Of a DNA stretch of 5,146 nucleotides, positions 1 through 5,146 are shown piece after piece; position 1 is the stretch's first letter, and the number at the start of each line of letters is the position of its first letter. The notes under the pieces were generated by a model, which was not told where the DNA came from, did not search any database, and was given only the letters and a program-made list of their open reading frames with translations. The position numbers were made by a program, and so were the translations under genes. Source of the DNA: Candidatus Poribacteria bacterium (GTDB taxonomy: Bacteria > Poribacteria > WGA-4E > WGA-3G); the NCBI GenBank assembly GCA_009835515.1, contig VXXH01000122.1, positions 1-5,146 of the forward strand, given 5' to 3'.

Positions 1-1108
1 CTAACTGCGCCTTCTGCCAACCGTAATCAACGCTTCCTTTATAGAATTTGTCTGGATGCTCAACCGCCCAAATTTGCTTATGGATAATCCAGTTTTGTGG
101 GTCTAACGCGAGTGCCTTTCGCCATTCTGTCATTGCTTCGTCCTTTTTACCGTTTTCCAATAAGATGAGTCCGAGTTGAAAACGGGCAGCAGCTTCAGTG
201 TTCGTCTTTGCAGTTGACCGGTTTGATGGTTTCATCTCACGGAGTAGTATCGCATTGTAGTCGGGGTCCGACAACCACTTTTCAAGCATTGCGAGGGTTT
301 TTTGATCCTTAACATTAACGTTGAAAGGTGCTTTAACCAATCGTCCCGCCTCATCAATCATAACACCGTAAGGGATCGCTTTGAGGTTATAGCGAGTGCC
401 GAAACTATTTTGTGAATCAACGAGCGTAACAAAATCGGCATCCGCAGCATCATGCCAAGGACGTACGACAGATGCCCCTTGTGCATCAAGTGCGATTGAG
501 ACCAAGTTCAACTTTTCTTTATGTTTAGCGTAAAATTCCTGCCAGCCTGGCAGTTGTCCACGGCAGCCTCACCACGACCCCCAAACATAGAGAAACGTCT
601 TTTTCCCTCGGAAATCCCGCAAGTGTCTTGGCGTATCAGCTAAATCGGGGAGCGTGAATTCGGGAGCGAGGTGCGCCGGATGGATCACTTCCAATCGGTT
701 CTTTGATGCTTCATAAATTTCATAGCCAAAGACTGCGGCTATGTGAGTCGGGTGTACATAAGTTACACCATCAATGTCCAAAGCCCCGTCTTTGTTATCT
801 TGGAATTGGACCGGCACGCAAAGTTCCGATTCTACACCACCGCACAAAACCACCATCTCCGATCCTTCTGGATATTCTATCTTCAATCCGAGTTGCTCAG
901 CAAAGGGTTTTAAAGGCACTAACCATGTGCCATTTTTGAAAATAGGTGGCGTGGTAAATGTAACGCGCCGCGCATCTACTGAAACCTGAAAATCCTCTTT
1001 TTTCATACCAGCCCCTTCAGTGAACCCCATTTGTCCACCCATTAGAGAAAATAATACCATCAATATTGAGAGTCCTACTATAGAGCGAAGTTTGCGAGTC
1101 ACAATCAT
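1..1108 (-). CDS. Secreted TlpA/ResA-like redoxin selenoprotein with copper-amine-oxidase-N-like and TPR regions (partial, TGA = Sec at 569-571)
   Basis: Probable extracytoplasmic thiol-disulfide oxidoreductase, read through an in-frame TGA; at least 369 residues lie in the window and the C-terminus is beyond the left edge. Seen in order: a signal peptide or anchor (about residues 1-30, basic TRKLR then a hydrophobic run); a region resembling the copper amine oxidase N-terminal fold (about 38-143, with GTWLVPLKPFAEQLG); a redoxin start (APEFTLPDL, 148-156); the active site WGSW-U180-G-C182-R; a thioredoxin core (VSIALDAQG); the cis-Pro motif AIPYG (P246); and a TPR (about 305-340, FQLGLILLENGKKDEAMTEW) followed by a WIIHKQIW segment. 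Codons after the TGA stay open for 189 triplets and continue the fold in the same frame, which argues against a frameshift. The ATG at 1106-1108 overlaps the cytochrome stop (ATGA) and is preceded by GGAGAG and AAGGGA, so translation is coupled. Family knowledge: such proteins reduce or oxidise exported thiols. The exact substrate is unknown. A nonsense mutation from Cys remains the alternative. Confidence 0.85.
539..553 (-). promoter_or_regulatory. Candidate bacterial SECIS hairpin
   Basis: On the minus strand CTGCCA-GGC-TGGCAG forms a perfect 6-bp stem with a 3-nt GGC loop, or a 5-bp stem with an AGGCT loop. It begins 15 nt after the TGA, so the loop lies 21 nt after it. Bacterial SECIS elements are known to lie within the coding sequence just downstream of the UGA, with the apical loop roughly 16-37 nt away and a G among the first loop bases; this hairpin meets those rules. 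The loop resembles the AGGUCU apex of the E. coli fdhF element. The stem also encodes Leu-Pro-Gly-Trp-Gln, a stretch typical of redoxins, so some of the pairing could be coincidental. Confidence 0.7.
569..571 (-). other. In-frame TGA recoded as selenocysteine (Sec180)
   Basis: The codon on the minus strand is TGA, between TGG (Trp179) and GGC-TGC (Gly181-Cys182). It occupies the position of the N-terminal, nucleophilic cysteine of a thioredoxin-type active site, the classical place for Cys-to-Sec replacement. The cytochrome gene next door ends in TGA, and Trp is TGG around the site, so a genome-wide TGA reassignment is unlikely. Sec insertion would need selA, selB, selC and selD elsewhere in the genome; none is in this window. 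Confidence 0.82.
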
Positions 1109-1479
1109 TTCCCTTTTCTCTCCCTATGTTGCGCATCGTAAATTAGGAATTCAATTACCTTTTCAGCAGTTTTCGGCGTAAGCCCTGAACCCGGCTTTCG
1201 CATCATTTTATATACATATTTTCGCCACTCTTCCGGCGTGAAGGTAGAGTTAATGGGGCGCGCAACTGTATGGCACCGGCTGCATTTATTGGTAAAAAGT
1301 TCGTAAGCCTCCTGCATCTTCACAGGATAGGCAGTAACATCAATAAAATTAGGTCCCTTATCCGCTGGATAGGTTTTTGGGACTGCGCGTGGTGCACGCA
1401 AGGCATAGATCATGCCAATTCCTACGAGGATGATTACACCTACGACAGTCCCCCAGACAATTGTTTTTTGCATGTTCAC
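1105..1479 (-). CDS. Small membrane-anchored monohaem c-type cytochrome
   Basis: A 124-residue electron carrier, probably tethered to the outer face of the cytoplasmic membrane. The N-terminus has one hydrophobic segment (about residues 6-27, TIVWGTVVGVIILVGIGMIY), which could be an uncleaved anchor. The haem attachment motif CSRCH is at 66-70, and Met92 or Met93 (KMMRKPGSGLT) is the likely distal ligand. The ending, with a Trp and a final helix (AEKVIEFLIYDAQHRE), fits a minimal class I cytochrome c domain of about 75 residues. The first possible start is GTG at 1477-1479; an ATG two codons later (1471-1473) is equally plausible, and neither has a clear ribosome binding site. The gene follows transketolase by 77 bases and overlaps the selenoredoxin gene by 4 bases, suggesting that the two extracytoplasmic redox proteins work together. 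The specific electron partner is not identifiable. Confidence 0.88.
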   Translation of the reverse strand: MNMQKTIVWGTVVGVIILVGIGMIYALRAPRAVPKTYPADKGPNFIDVTAYPVKMQEAYELFTNKCSRCHTVARPINSTFTPEEWRKYVYKMMRKPGSGLTPKTAEKVIEFLIYDAQHRERKGK

Positions 1480-1496
1480 ATCAAGTTTGCGCGATT

Positions 1497-1515
1497 GACT
1501 CTTTTTTAGAGAGTC
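1497..1515. other. Small stem-loop between transketolase and cytochrome genes
   Basis: GACTCT (1497-1502) and AGAGTC (1510-1515) form a 6-bp stem around a 7-base A/T-rich loop. There is no T-run after it on the minus strand, so it is not a convincing terminator. It could be an mRNA processing or stability element between the two genes, or chance. Confidence 0.3.
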
Positions 1516-1556
1516 GTAGTTCCAGTCACACCTACAACCCGTTTTAGAGACCGCTG

Positions 1557-3407
1557 CTACCGCGCGATAATATCCTTCACTTTCTGTATAATAGCATCCG
1601 CACTAATACCGTGATGTTCCAAGAGTTCCTCGGGTTTTCCAGAACGTGGCACTCCTGTAACGGCGAGTTTGTGAACAGAAATACCCTCAGTTGCAACAGC
1701 ATCGAGTACAGCATCTCCTAAACCACCTTCAGGATAATGGTCTTCAACGGTGATTAAAGTGTTGTTTGTCTCGGCTGCCGCTGTTTTCAGTGCTTCCGCG
1801 TCAACGGGTTTGATGGAATAGAGGTCGATAACACGGATAGCAATACCTTCCGCTTCAAGTGCTTCGTATGCCTTCAACGCCTCATGAATGGTAACACCTG
1901 CGGCAACAACTGTTACTTTATCTGCGTTGCTTTGTTGAATAACCTTAGCCCCACCGATAGGGAAACTTTCATCGGTATCATAGAGAATAGACGTTTTGGG
2001 GCGCGAGGTTCGGAGGTAAACGATACCTTTATGTGCGGCAGCCTCGGCGACAAGCCGTTCAGCACTGACAGCATCGCTCGGATAGAGCACGACTGCTTCT
2101 GGAATTGCCCGGAACATCGCTATGTCTTCTAAGCCCATCTGTGAGGGACCGTCTTCTCCGATTGAAACGCCACAATGTGAACCGGCATATTTAATATTCG
2201 CTTGTGAAATCGCAGACATCCGAATCTGATCGTAGGCACGCGATAAAAACGCAGCAAAGGTCGAAACAAACGGAATCTTCCCGCGCTTCGCTAAACCGAT
2301 ACCCGCGCCTACCAAGTTCTGCTCTGCGATGAACATCTCAAAGTAGCGGTTCGGATGAAGCTCCATAAACTGTTCGGCATAGGTAGAGTTTTTGGTATCC
2401 CCGTCTAAGGCAATAACATTAGGGTTTGCACTACCGAGTTTGGCGAGGCCAACGCCGTATCCACCACGCGTAGCGACCTCTTCATCGGACGGATAGTCAG
2501 GTGGCTCACACTCGGTATCGGTATTAAGATTTCCATCTGTATTGACAGCATCAGGTGATTCAATCTGAACAGGGACATCTAAATTTAATGGACCGAGTTC
2601 GGCTAATGCTTTGTCAAGTTCCTCACCTTTGGCAACAGCTTTCCCGTGCCAGTTATCTGCGTCTTCAAGGAATGAAACGCCCTTTCCTTTAAACGTCTTA
2701 GCGATTATCATCGTCGGTTTATCGGTCGAAGCTTTGGCTTGCGCGAGGGCAGGCAAGATTTCATCAAAATTATGGCCATCAATCCCGATGGTTTGCCATC
2801 CGAACGCCTCGAAACGCCGACAATAGGTATCAACATCAAAGGCGTACATAGTGCGCTGACTCTGTCCAAATGCGTTGACATCCACAATTCCAATCAAATT
2901 ATTAAGTTGGTAGTGCGATGCCAAAGCGGCGGCTTCCCAGACCCCACCTTCAGCGGTCTCGCCATCGCCGAGAAGCACGTAGACGCGATAATCAGACTTG
3001 TCTAAGTATTTACCGTTGAGTGCCATACCGAGTCCGAGCGATAAACCTTGTCCCAGGGACCCGGTTGCTACCTCTGTCCATTCAAACCGAGGTGTAGGAT
3101 GTCCCTCCAAGATGCTGTCGATTTGCCGTAGCGTCCGGAGTTTCTCGGTCGGAATGATCCCTGCTTCGGCATACGCAGCATAGAGTAACGGTGCCGCATG
3201 TCCCTTGGATAAGATGAACCTATCGTTGTTAGGGTTCTGCGCGTCGTCACAGTCGTAACGCATCGCGTGGAAAAAGAGAGCAGAGACGATATCCGCAGCT
3301 GAGAGACACGTGGTTGGATGTCCAGACCCTGCCTCCGAAGTGGAGATTATGGAATGAATACGTAAGTTTGTTGCCTTTTGTTTGAGAATGTTTTTCAAGG
3401 TTTCCAC
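1557..3407 (-). CDS. tkt: Transketolase, single-chain, vertebrate-like subfamily
   Basis: Cytoplasmic thiamine-diphosphate and divalent-metal enzyme of the non-oxidative pentose phosphate pathway; it moves two-carbon ketol units between sugar phosphates. Positions here are numbered from the earliest start (TTG at 3450-3452, 631 residues). Visible motifs: SGHPT with His45, SKGHA with His85, GSLGQGLS (131-138), the cofactor motif GDGE (162-165) through Asn193, DGDTKNST (350-357), IAEQN with the catalytic Glu377, GEDGPSQ (432-438), RTSRP (481-485) and C-terminal VPRSGKPEELL. GPSQ carries Gln438 where yeast and E. coli enzymes have a substrate-binding His, as in vertebrate TKT. I prefer GTG at 3405-3407 as the start (616 residues): it has an upstream AAGGA, puts the first active-site His near residue 30 as in relatives, and removes an uncharacteristic basic leader. 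The spacing from AAGGA is about 11 nt, slightly long, so the TTG start is not excluded. Confidence 0.95.
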   Translation of the reverse strand: METLKNILKQKATNLRIHSIISTSEAGSGHPTTCLSAADIVSALFFHAMRYDCDDAQNPNNDRFILSKGHAAPLLYAAYAEAGIIPTEKLRTLRQIDSILEGHPTPRFEWTEVATGSLGQGLSLGLGMALNGKYLDKSDYRVYVLLGDGETAEGGVWEAAALASHYQLNNLIGIVDVNAFGQSQRTMYAFDVDTYCRRFEAFGWQTIGIDGHNFDEILPALAQAKASTDKPTMIIAKTFKGKGVSFLEDADNWHGKAVAKGEELDKALAELGPLNLDVPVQIESPDAVNTDGNLNTDTECEPPDYPSDEEVATRGGYGVGLAKLGSANPNVIALDGDTKNSTYAEQFMELHPNRYFEMFIAEQNLVGAGIGLAKRGKIPFVSTFAAFLSRAYDQIRMSAISQANIKYAGSHCGVSIGEDGPSQMGLEDIAMFRAIPEAVVLYPSDAVSAERLVAEAAAHKGIVYLRTSRPKTSILYDTDESFPIGGAKVIQQSNADKVTVVAAGVTIHEALKAYEALEAEGIAIRVIDLYSIKPVDAEALKTAAAETNNTLITVEDHYPEGGLGDAVLDAVATEGISVHKLAVTGVPRSGKPEELLEHHGISADAIIQKVKDIIAR

Positions 3408-3488
3408 AAATTCGCCAATCCTTTTTCTAAATATAGGTTTGCCCTTTAGCAATATAGAATCGCATCAGTACGTCCAAGTACCCGATGT

Positions 3489-4238
3489 TTAAGAATTTTT
3501 CTCGTTCAATTGATCCGCTCTTCGTTGTGCAGCTAATGAGAGATAATGGCCTTGGCAAGTTTTGGCCAGATCCTCAAAAGTTCCAATAGCTTGGGGAAGG
3601 TCTTGTAGCTTGACGTACGCTTCTGCTTGCCAGTACTTCGATTTTGCGACGATTTCGCTGGCATCGATGAGACTGTCCTCGGTACTTTGAACTTCGTATT
3701 CAATAGCCTCGTTAAATTTTTCGATTGCCCGTTGATAATCTTTGTCTTCATGGTAGGCTGTCCTCGCGTCCCTATAGGCAGCGTTCGTCTGTTCTTTGGG
3801 TCGGAAAAGTTGGACTTCCGGTGCCGTGGGAACCAATTCAAGTGGAGGCAGCTCTACTTCTAAATCATTTTCGTCTTCGTCAGGCAGTGCGTCTACTGGC
3901 TCTACAAATGGTTGTTCATAAGCATTAGCATCCGCAGCATCATCTGCTTCCTCGGTATTATCTTCTTCGGCATTAGCATCCGCAGCATCCTCCTCCTCGG
4001 TATCATCATCTTCGATATCATCTTCGTCTTCATCTGCCTCGTCTTCGTCCATTATTGTGCCTGCCGCTGCTTGACGAAAAGCCTGAGAGAGGGCGGTATC
4101 GGTATCGTCGTCATCATCTTCTTCCAGAAATGCCTCCTCCGGTGCCTCATCAAAATCATCTGCTTCGTCAAAGTCATCGGTTTCGTCAAAGTCATCGGTT
4201 TCGTCAAAGTCATCTGCTTCGTCATAACTAAACGTCAT
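3489..4238 (-). CDS. Highly acidic repeat protein with C-terminal TPR-like domain
   Basis: I do not recognise a named family. The 249-residue product has two parts. Residues 1 to about 135 are dominated by Asp and Glu with no signal peptide: a repeated DDFDE(A/T) block (about 5-32), an Asp run (41-45), a short helix-like break (LSQAFRQAAAGTIM, 50-63), further Asp/Glu-rich sequence, and two DAADANA copies (84-90 and 100-106). A proline-rich linker (about 130-141) leads to two TPR-like helical pairs (about 152-182 and 196-228, with AIEKFNEAIE and WQAEAYVKLQDLPQAIGTFEDL). The acidic half is probably disordered and the TPR half probably binds a protein partner. The ATG has a strong ribosome binding site (GGAGG, 5 nt spacing). 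The stop lies 36 bases before the earliest transketolase start, so co-transcription is likely. A cytoplasmic location and scaffold or chaperone-like role is inference only. Confidence 0.85.
   Translation of the reverse strand: MTFSYDEADDFDETDDFDETDDFDEADDFDEAPEEAFLEEDDDDDTDTALSQAFRQAAAGTIMDEDEADEDEDDIEDDDTEEEDAADANAEEDNTEEADDAADANAYEQPFVEPVDALPDEDENDLEVELPPLELVPTAPEVQLFRPKEQTNAAYRDARTAYHEDKDYQRAIEKFNEAIEYEVQSTEDSLIDASEIVAKSKYWQAEAYVKLQDLPQAIGTFEDLAKTCQGHYLSLAAQRRADQLNEKNS
3922..3989 (-). repeat. Direct repeat of 20 identical bases, 48 bases apart
   Basis: The same 20 bases occur at 3922-3941 and 3970-3989, both encoding the DAADANA segment in frame. Similarity continues weakly beyond (a shared ctcggta after a 3-base offset), which suggests an old in-frame duplication within the acidic region. 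Confidence 0.75.
4138..4227 (-). repeat. 18-base tandem repeats inside the acidic protein gene
   Basis: Four adjacent 18-base units run from 4156 to 4227. The two central ones (4174-4191 and 4192-4209) are identical, the outer two differ at a few bases, and a more diverged fifth unit lies at 4138-4155. Each unit encodes six residues of the form DDFDE(A/T). Because the unit is a multiple of three, gain or loss of copies would change the length of the acidic tail without breaking the frame. Confidence 0.85.
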
Positions 4239-4251
4239 TTGTTCCTCCGTC
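4239..4251 (-). promoter_or_regulatory. Strong ribosome binding site for the acidic protein
   Basis: The minus strand reads ACGGAGGAACAA directly before the ATG at 4236-4238. GGAGG with 5 nt spacing is the best Shine-Dalgarno site in the window and fixes this start. Confidence 0.75.
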
Positions 4252-4345
4252 TTCTGTTTTTATATCGTGAGGCTTGAGAACCGACCCTCCACTTCAGCTA
4301 TCCGATATATGGTGTAGAACGCGGGTTTAGCACTCACTCCAGCGT

Positions 4346-4380
4346 GCGTGTGGGCGGGTATGGTATCCCGCCCTCTACGC
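4346..4380. repeat. GC-rich imperfect palindrome, REP-like intergenic element
   Basis: The arms GGGCGGG (4352-4358) and CCCGCCC (4367-4373) form a 7-bp stem around an 8-base loop. The stem can extend inward by two pairs if one T is bulged, and outward through an internal loop to GCGT (4346-4349) pairing with ACGC (4377-4380). Neither strand has a T-run after the hairpin, so it does not look like an intrinsic terminator. The GTxGGGCGGG...CCCGCCC.CTACGC form resembles short palindromic repeats found in many copies in some environmental genomes; only one copy is in this window. Confidence 0.6.
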
Positions 4381-4451
4381 CAATTTTAAAGTCGGTATAC
4401 GGCACTATTTGCGAATAGGTTTACAAAGGCCACGTGAATATTTAAAGGTTC

Positions 4452-5146
4452 TTAATACTTGACCTTCACGTTTGCCCAGGTGGTTGTCATTTTATCAGCT
4501 GGGTCAACCGCCAGGACTGCAAATTCGAGACCCTTCTCATAAATTTGTTGAATGTCGGCTTCTTCCAAAGCGACACTGAAAATCGCGACCTCATCAACGG
4601 TGGCATCGGCGAAGCGTCCCGCACAACAAGTGTCGTTACCGATGTAGACTGGACCGTTATCCGGATCCAGCTGATTCTTAGTCAGATCCATATCGCTCTC
4701 CATCTCACCATCAATATAGATGTACCACTCACCGGTATCACTATCATAAGTGGTCGTATACATGTGCCACTCGGTAATATCTTTGGGACCGACTTCACCA
4801 TCGCGCCAACCACCGGGTTTATTCCAACACCCGCCGTTACAAATGGGCCAAGAAACGTTTTTCGTTCCTTGGTTGGGATGGATGATATAGGCGTTTCGTT
4901 TTTCAACCATCCAACCGTGCTGGTTCCAAGTATCGGTATGGCTTTTCACCCAGATCGTGACAGTTATTGCGTCTCTTGGGTTGTCATGTGCCGGGATGAC
5001 GACATGCGCGCCAGAGCCATCAAGTTCAAGTCCGTCCCCAAACTTACCATCAACCCAGTTTGGACCGTCCACCAATTCGCCATCTAAGCCATTTTCAGAT
5101 GCATCGGTTGCGACTTTCCCGTTGCCTTCATCAAAGAGCCACATGC
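4452..5146 (-). CDS. LamG/concanavalin A-like domain protein, C-terminal part
   Basis: The open frame runs through the right edge, so the N-terminus, where a signal peptide would be expected, is missing. The Met at 5142-5144 lies inside the conserved WLFDEG start of a LamG domain and is not a start codon. Seen features: WLFDEGNGKVATDASENG (typical beta-sandwich opening), WVDGKFGDGLELDGSGAHVVIP, AITVTIWVKS, WHMYTTTYD, GEWYIYIDGE, VYIGND and DEVAIFSVALEEADIQQIYEKG (typical domain end), so the domain fills almost the whole visible part. A tail of about 25 residues ending TTTWANVKVKY follows. Cysteines occur as CNGGC and an adjacent CC, which could form disulfides outside the cytoplasm. Family knowledge: LamG-like folds bind carbohydrates or proteins and are common in secreted or surface proteins. 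No catalytic domain is visible, and the partner is unknown. The 213-base gap to the next gene suggests a separate transcription unit. Confidence 0.85.
   Translation of the reverse strand, partial: MWLFDEGNGKVATDASENGLDGELVDGPNWVDGKFGDGLELDGSGAHVVIPAHDNPRDAITVTIWVKSHTDTWNQHGWMVEKRNAYIIHPNQGTKNVSWPICNGGCWNKPGGWRDGEVGPKDITEWHMYTTTYDSDTGEWYIYIDGEMESDMDLTKNQLDPDNGPVYIGNDTCCAGRFADATVDEVAIFSVALEEADIQQIYEKGLEFAVLAVDPADKMTTTWANVKVKY

Noticed and set aside
439..453. Shared catccgcagcatcat string between the redoxin gene and the acidic gene
   Set aside because: Both encode Asp-Ala-rich peptides with the same preferred codons; no longer similarity surrounds it.
569..571. TGA as the true end of a 179-residue protein, or as a sign of a pseudogene
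   Set aside because: The frame continues in the same phase for 189 codons with coherent redoxin and TPR sequence, and the TGA sits at the catalytic cysteine position with a SECIS-like hairpin after it.
569..571. Alternative genetic code with TGA read as Trp or Gly
   Set aside because: The cytochrome gene ends with TGA at the expected length, and Trp is encoded by TGG in the neighbouring sequence.
3912..4277. 121-codon plus-strand frame rich in Ile, Phe and Val that looks membrane-like
   Set aside because: It is the antisense of Asp/Glu codons in the acidic protein gene, which automatically gives hydrophobic residues.
4255..4310. TATAAAA box and a 7-bp inverted repeat (tatatcg/cgatata) upstream of the acidic protein as promoter or operator
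   Set aside because: No convincing -35 hexamer at proper spacing, and the repeat arms are short, AT-rich and 35 bases apart.
4406..4419. Small CTATT/AATAG hairpin after the LamG gene as terminator
   Set aside because: The stem is only 5 bp and AT-rich, and no T-run follows.
4545..5087. 180-codon open frame on the plus strand
   Set aside because: It lies wholly antisense to the LamG coding region, has no recognisable domain, and follows the codon pattern of the minus-strand gene.

Overview
All genes in this window are read from the minus strand, so the layout below goes from high to low coordinates. GC content is moderate. The style of the proteins suggests Candidatus Poribacteria or a related uncultured bacterium, probably sponge-associated or marine. 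The clues are a LamG protein with a WLFDEG start, a CGCR-type redoxin with a C-terminal TPR, and an animal-like transketolase. This assignment rests on recalled family resemblance, not on a search.

Layout. (1) 5146-4452: C-terminal 231 codons of a LamG/concanavalin-like protein, cut by the window edge. (2) 4451-4239: a 213-base intergenic gap with a GC-rich imperfect palindrome that looks like a dispersed repeat. (3) 4238-3489: a very acidic protein with in-frame 18-base tandem repeats and a C-terminal TPR-like part. (4) 3407-1557 (possibly from 3452): transketolase of the vertebrate-like subfamily. (5) 1479-1105: a small membrane-anchored monohaem cytochrome c. (6) 1108-1: a secreted thioredoxin-fold protein overlapping the cytochrome gene by ATGA and running off the left edge.

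The main result is in gene 6. Its reading frame appears to stop at a TGA at 569-571, exactly where a TlpA/ResA-like redoxin should have the first cysteine of its active site (WGSW-TGA-GCRGQLP). The same frame then stays open to the window edge for 189 more codons. These encode the rest of the redoxin fold, including the IPYG cis-proline motif, and a TPR. A perfect 6-bp hairpin with a GGC loop starts 15 nt after the TGA, placed and shaped like a bacterial SECIS element. The TGA is therefore best read as selenocysteine, and the apparent 179-residue protein is an annotation artefact. TGA is used as a true stop by the neighbouring cytochrome gene, so this is local recoding and not an altered genetic code.

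How the genes fit together. The cytochrome and the selenoredoxin are translationally coupled and both face outside the cytoplasm, which suggests an extracytoplasmic redox pair. The acidic TPR protein, transketolase and cytochrome genes lie close together on one strand (gaps of 36-81 and 77 bases) and may be co-transcribed. No functional link between carbon metabolism and the redox pair can be shown from sequence alone.
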